From: Brevibacillus sp.
GTDB taxonomy: Bacteria; Bacillota; Bacilli; Brevibacillales; Brevibacillaceae
Direction: 5' to 3'
Length of the DNA: 64,000 nt
NCBI GenBank assembly: GCA_017656235.1
Contig: JACDOF010000004.1
Coordinates: 98,594-162,593 of the forward strand
The notes below the pieces were generated by a model. That model made no database searches and was not told the DNA's origin. It saw nothing but the letters and a program-made list of their open reading frames with translations. The translations under genes were made by a program, and so were the position numbers. Positions 53,298-62,126 of the stretch are shown piece after piece; within the stretch, counting starts at the first letter, position 1; each line of letters opens with the position of its first letter.

Positions 53298-54119
53298 ATG
53301 AAGTTGAATAAGCGAACCATTGGACTCTTATTTGCCCTGTCCAGCATGCTTTCTGGCGGGGCTCTTTATTTGGGCTACGATTATGTCAAACAAACAGCCA
53401 GTGAACAGCAGTATACCAGTGTGTTGGCAATTAAAGAAGGAAAGTTGTTAATGGCCTACACACCGATTGTGGAAAGCGACCTGACGTATAAAAAAATTCC
53501 GGTCAGTCAGTATGTAACGGGGATGCTGAGCGATCCAGAGGACGTGGTCGGTAAAACAACATGGCTGCCCATCGGAGAAGGGGAGCCTATTTTTGATTGG
53601 AAGTTGACCGACGGAAAGCTGCTGCCGAAGAAGGATGAAGCGCGATACGAGATTCCACTCACGGACTTTACTCCCATGAGTGAGATTCGTCGCGGGGATT
53701 TTGTGAAAGTTTGGGTCAAGTATCGTCCCATGGATCAAGAATATCTAGAGGAATTGAGTGAACCAAAGTTCTTTACCAAAACAAATGATTCGGCAGACAT
53801 GCTGTTCACCTCGCAAGTAGTGGCAGTGAAGGACGGGGCAGGGGCAGAAGTATTCACCTTGACACCTTCACAGGCCAGTACACAAGCCTTTGCGGATCTC
53901 ATGGATAACCAACAGGTCTCATCCAATGCCCAAAATCGCTTAGCGGCCACCTACCGGGGTCAGCCCGACACGATGCCAGCAAGATTGATTTTTAACTGGA
54001 CGGACGACCAGTTTAAAGCGTTCGTGGAGGCCCGTAAATACGGGGAAGTCCAAATCGGCGTCTATCAGTATTACAAACAGGAAGAGCTGGAAAAAGCCGT
54101 GCGACAGGGGGAGAAGTGA
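53298..54119 (+). CDS. CpaB/RcpC-like SAF-domain pilus protein
   Basis: A 273-residue protein with one N-terminal membrane helix (residues ~7-25) followed by an SAF-like domain (LAIKEGKLLMAYTPIVESDLTYKKIPVSQY) and IPLTDFTPMSEIRRGDFVKVWV, as in CpaB/RcpC, an assembly factor of Tad (Flp) pili. The ATG at 53298 follows AAAGGAGAGATGG. First gene of a run of closely spaced or overlapping genes that continues to the window end. Confidence 0.75.
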   Translation: MKLNKRTIGLLFALSSMLSGGALYLGYDYVKQTASEQQYTSVLAIKEGKLLMAYTPIVESDLTYKKIPVSQYVTGMLSDPEDVVGKTTWLPIGEGEPIFDWKLTDGKLLPKKDEARYEIPLTDFTPMSEIRRGDFVKVWVKYRPMDQEYLEELSEPKFFTKTNDSADMLFTSQVVAVKDGAGAEVFTLTPSQASTQAFADLMDNQQVSSNAQNRLAATYRGQPDTMPARLIFNWTDDQFKAFVEARKYGEVQIGVYQYYKQEELEKAVRQGEK

Positions 54120-55288
54120 TGTATCTGGTGTTGTCACCGACGAAAAACGACTACGTTTTGCCGCCTGGCTCTACTGCTCTTCATACTCTCTCGTACGAGC
54201 AGTTTTTGCATTCCCTTAAGCAGTATCATCCATTGGGATTGGTAGTCTCATCCAACCTGATTGAAAAACCTGCATGGCATTGGATCCCGGAAACAGTGGC
54301 TGCTATGTCGGAAGAGCAGACCTTGTATATCATCCCGTCTGATCCGATGGATCGGTATCTACTGGAACAGGTTATATTGACGGTAGACGGACGTGTCATT
54401 TTGCTTGCTCCCAACATGACCAACAAGGAGATCCAATCGGTGCTGATGGGTAATGGCATGCCTGATCACCAGGATGATCACCAGAAGAGAGGCTATGTCA
54501 TCACCTTGGCTGGTACAGGGGGATCGGGAGTTACGACCTTTCTGTACTACTTATTGTTGTGGCTGAATCAGACCTTTCCCGCCTTGAATGTCTTGGCGGT
54601 TGATTTGGGGAGAAAAAGCGATCTTGCCAACGTTACGGGCGCGCTCAATTATCAACTGCGGGAATATCGAGCGGTACTGCAACGGGATGACGAAGAGATT
54701 GACTTGGTGGCAAAACCGGTTTTTAAGCGTGTGCATGTCATCAACGCAGCAGGAGACTGGAGCATTCAAGAGCTCTCCAGGTTTCTGGCCTACAGTCGGA
54801 AGAGCTACGATCTCATTCTGGTTGACCGTGGATTTCTCCATGTCAATGACGCCGACTGGTCGTTTTTCAAAAAGGAAAGTGATGAGTGCATTCTGGCTGT
54901 CCGTCCGGATGCCTTTTCGCTTTCACATGCCAAAAAAATTGCCTTTCAGGAAAAAGGAGAATCCTTTCGCGTCTTACTATCGCACTATGAACCTGGCTTT
55001 GTGACAGCCAAAGAAGTGGAGGCCTACCTTCAAATGCCGGTGATGGGGGTGGTTTCGTACCAAAAGCACCTCGTCCCCATTGATCTGCGGATCGGATCGA
55101 TGGAACTGAACAAACGAATGCAAAGGGATTTTCAGTCCCTGGCATGGGCAACGGACAAGATTCGTCCCGTGTCGGAGCGGAGTCTTTGGTCCAAGATGAC
55201 GGCCTTCATGTCGAAAGGGGGGAAAGTTCGTGATCGTCAAGGAGTCGTTGGACACCGTTCTGAAGATGGTTCGGGATCATTACTCTGA
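54119..55288 (+). CDS. CpaE/TadZ-like MinD-superfamily protein with altered Walker A
   Basis: A 389-residue protein: an N-terminal receiver-like region (residues 1-~115) and a MinD/ParA-like domain (~125-350; VITLAGTGGSGVTTF, VLAVDLGRKSDLANV, YDLILVDRGFLHV). TadZ/CpaE proteins place the Tad machine in the cell. The Walker A reads GTGGSGVTT (132-140): the usual Lys before Thr is Val, so nucleotide hydrolysis may be lost. The ATG at 54119 overlaps the previous stop by one base; the end overlaps cpaF by 59 bp. Confidence 0.75.
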   Translation: MYLVLSPTKNDYVLPPGSTALHTLSYEQFLHSLKQYHPLGLVVSSNLIEKPAWHWIPETVAAMSEEQTLYIIPSDPMDRYLLEQVILTVDGRVILLAPNMTNKEIQSVLMGNGMPDHQDDHQKRGYVITLAGTGGSGVTTFLYYLLLWLNQTFPALNVLAVDLGRKSDLANVTGALNYQLREYRAVLQRDDEEIDLVAKPVFKRVHVINAAGDWSIQELSRFLAYSRKSYDLILVDRGFLHVNDADWSFFKKESDECILAVRPDAFSLSHAKKIAFQEKGESFRVLLSHYEPGFVTAKEVEAYLQMPVMGVVSYQKHLVPIDLRIGSMELNKRMQRDFQSLAWATDKIRPVSERSLWSKMTAFMSKGGKVRDRQGVVGHRSEDGSGSLL

Positions 55289-56564
55289 AATGATTGACGT
55301 GCCGCGAGAAAAACGGAATCAGATTTATGAGTGGATCAAGTTGGTGGAAAAAGGAAATGAAGAGGCAAAGAAAAAGCTCATCACGGATGTGGAAACATAT
55401 CTCAATGACCGGGGGATATACCTGACGGAGTCGATCTATCCGGCGACCACTCCTTATGAAAGCGTCATTTACGCTACCTATGGTTTGGGCGTTTATGATG
55501 CGGTGATCCATCTCAGTCCGTTTGTGGAATCGGTGTTGATTGCCGTTGGCCAACCGGTTCGGTACTACGAAAACGGAGTGAAAAAATCGTATGACGGATA
55601 CATTCCAACGGAACAGGAAGTGGAGGCGTTGCAGCGGAAGCTGCAGGAGATTACTGGGGCTTCTTTTCATCGGTCCAAGCCTTTTTTGAGTGGGTTTATT
55701 GAAGAGACGGAGACACGCATCCAGATGTACATGCCGCCGTTTTCCTACGAGAGAAACATTATCACGCGACGCTTTGTGACCAAAAGCTTTTCGCTCGATG
55801 ACATCAAGATGGATGAACGGGCGCGGGAATTCTGCAAACAAGTTGTAAAGGGGAGGCTCAACGTAGCGATTGGTGGCGGCCAGGGAACCGGAAAGACACA
55901 GCGGCAGATCAGTATGCTCATGATGAAAGATCCGGAAAAGGATACGATTACCACTTTTGAATCAGAGCATGAGTTACGGCTGGCCAAGAAGTGGCCAGGT
56001 AATGTGTTTGCGCTTCAGTCAATTGAGGATTTGGGCTATGATGACACCTATCGTCATATTTTTCGCAACAACTCCGAGACGATTGTCTTTGCGGAGGTAC
56101 GTTCGGAAATAGAGGCTCATTATGCCTTGTATTCGTGTTTACGTGGTGCGGATGCCACGTATTTTTCCATTCACTTGCGCATTCCAGAACCGGAGGCGGC
56201 TGTCCGGACATTTGCCAACATGGTGAATGCGTACCGGAAAGATCACCTGGCCAATGTGTATCGGGATATTGCTGCCGGTGTGGATCTATTCTGGCTTCTT
56301 ACCAATGACCGTGGTAATCGGGTGGATGAAGCGATCTTTATCCCGACGTTTCAGGAAGGATATGTCACCGAGAAAGGCGATTATGTTCCCGGACGGGAAG
56401 GAATAAAGATGCTGGCCAAGTATGACCGGGCCAAAAAGGAGCTGGTTTGGACAGGAGAGATGCTGCCTGCAGATAAGGTGGAGCGCATGATTTATCCACC
56501 TGGTGAAGCGGATCTGGATGTACTGCGTGAACTTCGACTCACCGATTACAGGAGGATGATCTGA
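55230..56564 (+). CDS. CpaF/TadA-like secretion ATPase
   Basis: A 444-residue ATPase of the VirB11/CpaF type that would power pilus assembly. N-terminal domain ~1-200, then Walker A GGGQGTGKT (215-223), an acidic Asp-box-like stretch (TTFESEHELRLAKKWP), Walker B-like TIVFAEVRSE and the His-box-like FSIHLRI. The core motifs are complete. GTG start at 55230 after a GGGGGGAAAG site, in the 3' end of the cpaE-like gene, so expression is coupled. Divergent from typical CpaF in detail. Confidence 0.85.
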   Translation: MIVKESLDTVLKMVRDHYSEMIDVPREKRNQIYEWIKLVEKGNEEAKKKLITDVETYLNDRGIYLTESIYPATTPYESVIYATYGLGVYDAVIHLSPFVESVLIAVGQPVRYYENGVKKSYDGYIPTEQEVEALQRKLQEITGASFHRSKPFLSGFIEETETRIQMYMPPFSYERNIITRRFVTKSFSLDDIKMDERAREFCKQVVKGRLNVAIGGGQGTGKTQRQISMLMMKDPEKDTITTFESEHELRLAKKWPGNVFALQSIEDLGYDDTYRHIFRNNSETIVFAEVRSEIEAHYALYSCLRGADATYFSIHLRIPEPEAAVRTFANMVNAYRKDHLANVYRDIAAGVDLFWLLTNDRGNRVDEAIFIPTFQEGYVTEKGDYVPGREGIKMLAKYDRAKKELVWTGEMLPADKVERMIYPPGEADLDVLRELRLTDYRRMI

Positions 56565-56565
56565 T

Positions 56566-57480
56566 ATGCTATATCTCATTGCCGCCGTCATCCTGCTGGC
56601 CATGACACTGGTCTTCTTCATCCTGCTGCTTCAACCAAACTTACGAAAGCCAGAATCCACCTGGAGCATGTGGAAGCGAAAAGCAAATGCCTTTCTCGAA
56701 AAAGACAAGAGGTTCAGCGAGAAGATGAAGCTCATGCTCACCATCCTAGGCGGCGGGCAGCGACCGGTTCTCGACTTACTGACGCTGTTTGTCCTGTCCA
56801 TCGCCACAGGAGCTGTTTCGATGCTCACCATCATGAGCGTGGTTGACCAATTCAGTGTGGGGTTCCTCTTTGGACTCGTCGGAATGGCGATGCCGTATTT
56901 GGTTGTCGTTTATTTATACCTCAAAGTCACCTCGAATGCGCGGAAAAAGTTTCTGTTTTTTGTTCAGGAGTATCTGAACACGTATATCTATCACGGCAAG
57001 GTGATCCCGTTGGCATTCAAACGAATGGAGGAGAGATGTCCGACAGAATTTCGTGGTATCTTAACCTATTTGAACATCCGTCTGTCTGACTCGTCTTCCT
57101 TTGATGACGTCATGTGGGAGTTTGCCGACATTTTGCGGTTGGATTGGGCGACAGACTTTGTTTATATCGTCATCTCCGGCCAAAGAGGCGACACCAAAGA
57201 TATTGAGAAAGCCTTAAACGGTCTGATCGTGGATCTCTACAATGCCAAGAATGTGGATGAAGAGCGAAGGTCCATCACCCGGGTTGTCTCCTGGTTCATT
57301 CTGGGGCTTACGGTTTTCTGCCCCTATCTAATTGTGCTCAACATCCATTTTTTGCCGGAAGCGAAACGGATCTACTTTCAGACGCGGGCCGGGCTCAACT
57401 TTCTGGCTCTCGGTTCGCTTACTTGTTTTGTCTGCTTTTTCGGTTCACTCCTGTGGGCCAAAAAAGGGGAGAGGTTGTAA
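56566..57480 (+). CDS. TadB-like inner membrane assembly protein
   Basis: A 304-residue membrane protein with a T2SSF-like central region: hydrophobic helices at about 3-25, 65-85, 95-120 and two near the end (~245-265, 275-297), and a cytoplasmic helical part between. This is the build of TadB. It follows the ATPase gene by one base with AGGAGG before the ATG, and its partner TadC-like gene follows. Confidence 0.7.
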   Translation: MLYLIAAVILLAMTLVFFILLLQPNLRKPESTWSMWKRKANAFLEKDKRFSEKMKLMLTILGGGQRPVLDLLTLFVLSIATGAVSMLTIMSVVDQFSVGFLFGLVGMAMPYLVVVYLYLKVTSNARKKFLFFVQEYLNTYIYHGKVIPLAFKRMEERCPTEFRGILTYLNIRLSDSSSFDDVMWEFADILRLDWATDFVYIVISGQRGDTKDIEKALNGLIVDLYNAKNVDEERRSITRVVSWFILGLTVFCPYLIVLNIHFLPEAKRIYFQTRAGLNFLALGSLTCFVCFFGSLLWAKKGERL

Positions 57481-57501
57481 AAGAAGAAAGGAGGTGAGGG
57501 T

Positions 57502-58455
57502 GTGTTTCAACTGTGGTGGGACGAGCTATCTTCTCGGTTGCCGGATTGGGCGTGGCTCCCATCACCGGCGAGTGAACGCCTTTGGTTGATGGGAATGATC
57601 GGGATTTCGTTAAGCTTGACGTTTTTCTTTCTCTTCGCGCTGCTATTGTCCATAAGGAAAAAAAGGCACATCCGTCCGGTCTTTGACTATCAGTTGCGCA
57701 AACTGCGTGAAAGGATTCAAATGGGCACCAGCCAGCGAATGCAGAAATGGAATTGGGAAGAGAGGTGGTTTCAGTGGTTTGCTGACCTGGTAAAACAGGC
57801 TGGTAAGCCGTATGGCATCGAGCCGGTGGAGTGGTGGTTTCTCATCTTCGGTGGGGTGATGCTCACGATTATTGTTGTGTTTGGCCAGATCCTCATCGAC
57901 TTCTTCCTATACGGGAGAAAAGGTTTTCCGCTGGTGCTATTTTCCCTTTCCGTGTTTCTTAGCCTGGGATTACCAATCTGGTACCTGAAATGGAAAGCCA
58001 ATCAACGGCGGACGGTGTTGTTTTACGATTTGTTGCGTGCGATCAGCCGTTTGGGGGAATTACTGGAGTTTCAACTGTCCCATTATGAACTGATACGGCG
58101 CTCTCTGATCAGTACCCGGAAACTGAAAGACTACATCCCCCGGATTGATGAATGGAACGCTTCTCCGACCAGGGCGCTACAACGGATGGAAGAGGAGATC
58201 GGGTTAAAAGAGGGGGTGCTACTTACCAATACGATCCGGTATGCCATGGAGAATTCAGTGGAAAGTACGAAACTGCATCTTGTGCGTCTGGAAGGTAGTT
58301 TGCGCTTGCTGCGACAAGAAGAAGAGCGAATGCGAACGAAACGACTGGAGCTAAGCTTTTCCTTGTGGGTGATTCCCCCGTTTGTCATTGCATTCGTCTG
58401 CTTGGCTTTTCCGTGGTACCGTTATTTGTTGGAGATGATCGACGGATTGATGTAG
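57502..58455 (+). CDS. TadC-like inner membrane assembly protein
   Basis: A 317-residue protein of the same T2SSF-like build: a helix at ~30-52, a pair at ~115-155, a long cytoplasmic helical stretch (AISRLGELLEFQLSHYELIRR, EEEIGLKEGVLLTNTIRYA) and a final hydrophobic helix (LWVIPPFVIAFVCLAFPWY). GTG start seven bases after AAGGAGG. It closes the core assembly genes; a terminator overlaps its stop. Confidence 0.7.
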   Translation: MFQLWWDELSSRLPDWAWLPSPASERLWLMGMIGISLSLTFFFLFALLLSIRKKRHIRPVFDYQLRKLRERIQMGTSQRMQKWNWEERWFQWFADLVKQAGKPYGIEPVEWWFLIFGGVMLTIIVVFGQILIDFFLYGRKGFPLVLFSLSVFLSLGLPIWYLKWKANQRRTVLFYDLLRAISRLGELLEFQLSHYELIRRSLISTRKLKDYIPRIDEWNASPTRALQRMEEEIGLKEGVLLTNTIRYAMENSVESTKLHLVRLEGSLRLLRQEEERMRTKRLELSFSLWVIPPFVIAFVCLAFPWYRYLLEMIDGLM

Positions 58456-58477
58456 AGGGAGGATTCCCTCTTTTTTT
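58455..58477 (+). terminator. Terminator after the tadC-like gene
   Basis: GAGGGA-GGAT-TCCCTC (58455-58470) followed by seven T residues. It begins in the stop codon and may lower expression of the pilin-like genes or separate them from the assembly genes. Confidence 0.85.
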
Positions 58478-58531
58478 GTTCCCTTTGAAAGGGGGGATAT
58501 TTCTGCGATAGAGCTCTCAAGGGGTGAGGCT

Positions 58532-58702
58532 ATGATAGAGAAAGCAATCAGTGTGCTGGTGATTCTTGTCATTACCATTTCTTTTATTGCATCGGTCCTA
58601 ACACAGGTAGGAACAGCGGTAGGAGGTAAGGCGGATCAGCCCCATGCGCCGAGCTTAAAGAAAGAAGTCGTCAACACGCTTCATGATCTGGTACCCAACT
58701 AA
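58532..58702 (+). CDS. Small pilin-like membrane peptide 1
   Basis: A 56-residue product with MIEKAISVLVILVITISFIA at the N-terminus, then a short polar tail (TLHDLVPN end). It is the size of Flp pilins and the first gene after tadC, the common site for a pilin, but the canonical prepilin cleavage motif is not obvious. ATG after AAGGGGTGAGG. Confidence 0.6.
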   Translation: MIEKAISVLVILVITISFIASVLTQVGTAVGGKADQPHAPSLKKEVVNTLHDLVPN

Positions 58703-58733
58703 CCAAATAGAAAGAGGAAAGGATGGAAGAGAC

Positions 58734-58952
58734 ATGATTCAAGCGATTTTTGGATTGCTGTTTATGCTGGTGATCGGCCTGGTCTTTGCCTTTCAGACAG
58801 GAGAGGAAGGGGTGGCTACCAGCGGGCGGAATCTGGGTCAAAAAACGAGTGATCAGATTACCAGCATCTCTGCGGATCCAGAACGAGGTACGGTAGAGAT
58901 CCCGGCCTTGAGTCACAGCAAAGACAAAGAAATTGATATCGTGAAGGATTAA
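58734..58952 (+). CDS. Small pilin-like membrane peptide 2
   Basis: A 72-residue product: hydrophobic start MIQAIFGLLFMLVIGLVFAF, then a polar, Ser/Asp/Glu-rich part ending KDKEIDIVKD. Good ribosome site GGAAAGGATGG. Second in a series of short proteins with the same design. Could be a minor pilin or a membrane-tethered pseudopilin. Confidence 0.65.
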   Translation: MIQAIFGLLFMLVIGLVFAFQTGEEGVATSGRNLGQKTSDQITSISADPERGTVEIPALSHSKDKEIDIVKD

Positions 58953-58954
58953 CC

Positions 58955-59101
58955 ATGCCCTACGTACTCGCATCTCTGATCTCCTCAATTGTTGTTGTCG
59001 TGATGTTTGGAGCCGTATTTCAGCAAGATGGGGCTACTTCTATGAAAGAACAACATGATGATCGGGTGGTTCATGTGGTGACAGCCTCACTGCGGCGATA
59101 A
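58955..59101 (+). CDS. Small membrane peptide 3
   Basis: A 48-residue frame, ATG at 58955 two bases after the previous stop, with AAGGATT upstream. Hydrophobic helix LASLISSIVVVVMFGAVF then a polar tail. Same design as its neighbours; too short for a family call. Confidence 0.55.
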   Translation: MPYVLASLISSIVVVVMFGAVFQQDGATSMKEQHDDRVVHVVTASLRR

Positions 59102-59113
59102 GGGGGAGCCAAC

Positions 59114-59536
59114 ATGTCCAACTACCTGTCGTTGTTGCTGTGTCTCATCGTGCTGGTCATCGTCTTGACGCTAGGCATGGTGAGCTACAAGTATTCAGAA
59201 GAACAAAGTGTGGTTCGATCCGTGTATGAACAACTCTCGCGGGAAATGGCTGCTGCCGGGTATCTCGATCCGGCAGTAGCAGATTATTATCAAGCATTTT
59301 TACGGAAGAAGGGCTTTGAACAAGAGACGCCCTTCTTCTTTGCTTCCCATACGAGTCCGTTGGATCGGGCGATACGTCCGCGTTACGGGGAAGTACGTTC
59401 GGAGGAGCATTTTGTAGAGTTGGAAGTGCGGGTAGAGCCAAGCTTTACCACACAGTTGATCCAGCTTTTCCGTGCGGGGGAAGCGACGCTGATGTTTCGC
59501 AATATGCGTGTCAGCCAATATATACCCGAGGAATGA
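59114..59536 (+). CDS. TadE-like/pseudopilin-like protein
   Basis: A 140-residue protein with an N-terminal membrane helix (MSNYLSLLLCLIVLVIVLTL) and an extracytoplasmic part containing REMAAAGYLDPAVADYYQAF and RVEPSFTTQLIQLF. This type IV pilin-like layout suggests a minor pilin or TadE-like component. ATG after AAGGGGGAG. Its last residues are SQYIPEE. Confidence 0.65.
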   Translation: MSNYLSLLLCLIVLVIVLTLGMVSYKYSEEQSVVRSVYEQLSREMAAAGYLDPAVADYYQAFLRKKGFEQETPFFFASHTSPLDRAIRPRYGEVRSEEHFVELEVRVEPSFTTQLIQLFRAGEATLMFRNMRVSQYIPEE

Positions 59537-59542
59537 TGAAAG

Positions 59543-59698
59543 ATGATCACAGCGGTTTCCATCCTGGTGGTCTGTGTGATTGTGGTTACAATTGGAGCTT
59601 TCACCTTTTGGGGAAATCCGGAGGCGATCAATCCCAATGCGATTTCCTTTTTTGATCAACTCCTGGAGTTCTTCAACGACTGGGGGACGGGCGGATGA
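59543..59698 (+). CDS. Small membrane peptide 4
   Basis: A 51-residue frame between two pilin-like genes: MITAVSILVVCVIVVTIGAF, then FWGNPEAINPNAISFFDQLL and an acidic, Gly-ending tail. It starts six bases after the previous stop, with GAATGATGAAAG upstream as a weak ribosome site, and overlaps the next gene by four bases (ATGA), which supports translation. Confidence 0.6.
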   Translation: MITAVSILVVCVIVVTIGAFTFWGNPEAINPNAISFFDQLLEFFNDWGTGG

Positions 59699-60114
59699 GT
59701 AATCTGATTTCGACGTTGATGGTGGTGCTGACCCTGCTGCTCGTTCCTGGTGGTTTTTTGCAGGTACATGTGGTCCAGCAGATTAAACAGGAGCTGCGTA
59801 CCATTCAGGCAGATGCGGTCAGGAAGGTAGCAGCTGAAGGCACCATTACCCCAGCGAATGCCACCTTATTGATCAGGAAGTTCATCCAGGAAGAAATTGA
59901 GACGAAACACTATCGGTTGAACAGCGAAGCGATCTCGTTATCGGTTGAACGGGTGGGGGGAATCAGCGAGGAAGAGTTGACGTACAAAGATGAATTTATC
60001 GTCAGGATTGGTTATCCCAAGCCCCCCTTGTCATCGTTCTTTTCGACGGCAAAAGACTTCTCTTTTATCATGTACGGAACGATGGAGCCGTTCCCGTACG
60101 ATGCCCAATCGTAA
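59695..60114 (+). CDS. Pseudopilin-like protein
   Basis: A 139-residue protein: N-terminal membrane helix (MSNLISTLMVVLTLLLVPGG), a long amphipathic helix (VQQIKQELRTIQADAVRKVA) typical of pilin stalks, then a beta-rich head (SEAISLSVERVGGISEEELT). It overlaps the previous gene by four bases. Probably a minor component of the same surface structure. Confidence 0.65.
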   Translation: MSNLISTLMVVLTLLLVPGGFLQVHVVQQIKQELRTIQADAVRKVAAEGTITPANATLLIRKFIQEEIETKHYRLNSEAISLSVERVGGISEEELTYKDEFIVRIGYPKPPLSSFFSTAKDFSFIMYGTMEPFPYDAQS

Positions 60115-60126
60115 GGGGGGTGAATC

Positions 60127-60711
60127 ATGCCAATCCTGCTGTTTGGGTTGTTTGCGATGTTGTTTCTCCTGTTTCCCGGGATGATGGTTATGGACACGGA
60201 TGCCATTACCGGCAAGCAGATGGAGATGCAACGATTAATGGACAATGCGAACCATCATGCGACCTTCGCGATTGTTGACGAAGAGAATGCGCAAGGCAGT
60301 GTGGAGTTGGAGCTTGACGAGGCGCTACAGCGTTTTCATCAAAGAATGTTCCAAAATGGCGAGTATACGTGGGACGGAGCAAAATATGTGCCGGGAGTTA
60401 AGTCGATTACAACGTCTCCCGTATTTGCTGCCTTTCATTACGTGGACTATCTGCAATGGGAGGACAGCCACCGGATGGTGGTACAGTATACCGGCTCGTC
60501 GCTGCAAGTTGCTTCCTTTACCAAGATGGCAGACCATGGAGCATTGCTGGAAGTGGAAGTACGGGACCAAGCCGGGAACACCTATTCACTTCCACCTACC
60601 ATCTTAACTGGTCCCTGTCTGGTAGCGGTGGCCATGGTCGATGATGAAGGGTTAGGACTTGCTGGTAGACATACCTTCCCTGTCCTGAGTGTTCAAGCGG
60701 TGAAAAGATAG
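60127..60711 (+). CDS. Membrane-anchored extracytoplasmic protein of the pilus locus
   Basis: A 194-residue protein with one N-terminal hydrophobic helix (PILLFGLFAMLFLLFPGMM) and a globular outer part (ITTSPVFAAFHYVDYLQWED, MADHGALLEVEVRDQAGNTY). Layout as in larger minor pilins. ATG after AGGGGGGTG. No family recognised. Confidence 0.6.
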   Translation: MPILLFGLFAMLFLLFPGMMVMDTDAITGKQMEMQRLMDNANHHATFAIVDEENAQGSVELELDEALQRFHQRMFQNGEYTWDGAKYVPGVKSITTSPVFAAFHYVDYLQWEDSHRMVVQYTGSSLQVASFTKMADHGALLEVEVRDQAGNTYSLPPTILTGPCLVAVAMVDDEGLGLAGRHTFPVLSVQAVKR

Positions 60712-60750
60712 AGGCATGATCCGATTAGGAAAAGAGGAGGAGAAAGAAAA

Positions 60751-61320
60751 GTGGAGAAAGAAGGAAATAATCAGCGCTGGTACAAAAGAATGGCATTCCT
60801 TGTAATCCTGGTTGCCCTGTTGTCGTTTGGAGGAGGGTATATCGTTGCAAGCAAAGGGATTTTGACATCAACGGAGTCAACGGATCTGGAGTGGGCGCAA
60901 AGTCAGGGCTTTTTGCAAGAAGGAGTCAATCCAGACCAGCAAATCACCCAAGCCGAGTTTTTGAACGGTGTCATGCGGCGATACGGCGAGTGGCAGACCG
61001 GCTTAGCCGTGCCGCGCGGGGCTGAAAACCACTGGGCTGCCGATGTGTATGCGCTGGCCAAAGGAAAAGGCGTGGTCGATTGCTCCTGCCAGATCAAGCC
61101 GGATGAGCCGATCACGACGGATGAGGCCGTGAAGTTTGTCATGCTAGGAGTTAACACGAAAGCCAACAAACAGCTCACCAGCTTTGAAGAGGTAAAGTCG
61201 TGGATCAAGCAGGATGGGGAAGCCTTGGTGACATACCAGGACGCGGCCACGCTGATCCGCAAGATGGATGAGCTGTACCGGTATCATAAGTTGATTCCAC
61301 AGGAGGATGTTGTGTCATGA
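60751..61320 (+). CDS. Membrane-anchored protein with SLH-like region
   Basis: A 189-residue protein with a membrane helix at ~15-37 followed by an extracytoplasmic part whose pattern (EGVNPDQQITQAEFLNGVMRRYG, HWAADVYALAKGKGVVDC, IKPDEPITTDEAVKFVML) follows S-layer-homology repeats. SLH domains bind secondary cell-wall polymer, so this could tie the machine to the wall. GTG start after AGGAGGAG. It overlaps the next gene by four bases. Confidence 0.65.
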   Translation: MEKEGNNQRWYKRMAFLVILVALLSFGGGYIVASKGILTSTESTDLEWAQSQGFLQEGVNPDQQITQAEFLNGVMRRYGEWQTGLAVPRGAENHWAADVYALAKGKGVVDCSCQIKPDEPITTDEAVKFVMLGVNTKANKQLTSFEEVKSWIKQDGEALVTYQDAATLIRKMDELYRYHKLIPQEDVVS

Positions 61321-62126
61321 GAAAACTGGTAAGCGTTGTGCTGTCTGTTGTTCTGACTCTCGGACTGCTTGGGCCTGGGACGGCTGCGGAGGAGTCCAAC
61401 ACAGAGATTCGCGTCCAGGTGGACGGAAAGCTGATCGCGTTTCCCGACGCGAAGCCGTATGTCGATCCGGCTACGAATCGGACGATGGTGCCGGTGCGGT
61501 TTGTCAGTGAGGCGTTGGGGGCGGAAGTGACGTGGGACCCGGTGAAGCGGAAGGTGCGGATGGTGAAGGATGGTTCTGTTGCCGTGCTGGTCGTTGGTCA
61601 AAAACGGGTTGATGTTGATGATCTGACGTTTCGGATGGATGCCAATGCCGTGATCCATGACGGCCGTACCTTTGTGCCCTTGAGGTTTGTTGCCGAGGCA
61701 TTGAACCAGGAAGTGACTTGGGAGAAAGAGGAGAAATTGGTAACCGTCACCCCTTTGCCGCCGAAGCAGCCAGATACTACCCTTCTCCTTCATGATCCTG
61801 TTGCGTACGCCTTTATGGACGAGTTTTATAACAGCTTGCGAATCGAAGGCGATGAAGTGGTTGCGGTGATTCCAAAGTTTCCAAAAGACCATGCTTTGAT
61901 GTTTAAGTACAAAGATTACATTAACGGTAAATGGGCGTATTCTGAATATGACTTTGAGCATAGGTTGGACAAAACATATAAGTCGGGAGATACCATTCGT
62001 ATTCCATACACGGAGAAAGGCGGATACATTTTCCTCGCTGTATTTCTTAAAGGAAAGGGGTTAGGGGATGTACGCATTGAAGTACCGTCACTACAGGCTA
62101 AGTGGGGGATGGAACGTTCTTTATGA
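61317..62126 (+). CDS. Secreted stalk-domain (copper amine oxidase N-like) protein
   Basis: A 269-residue exported protein: signal peptide ~1-24, then two copies of the stalk/copper-amine-oxidase-N module (TNRTMVPVRFVSEALGAEVTWD and GRTFVPLRFVAEALNQEVTWE, residues ~30-145). A C-terminal domain of unknown type follows. Such modules are usual in surface proteins of Paenibacillaceae and Brevibacillus. It overlaps both neighbours by four bases (ATGA), so it is part of the pilus operon. Confidence 0.85.
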   Translation: MRKLVSVVLSVVLTLGLLGPGTAAEESNTEIRVQVDGKLIAFPDAKPYVDPATNRTMVPVRFVSEALGAEVTWDPVKRKVRMVKDGSVAVLVVGQKRVDVDDLTFRMDANAVIHDGRTFVPLRFVAEALNQEVTWEKEEKLVTVTPLPPKQPDTTLLLHDPVAYAFMDEFYNSLRIEGDEVVAVIPKFPKDHALMFKYKDYINGKWAYSEYDFEHRLDKTYKSGDTIRIPYTEKGGYIFLAVFLKGKGLGDVRIEVPSLQAKWGMERSL

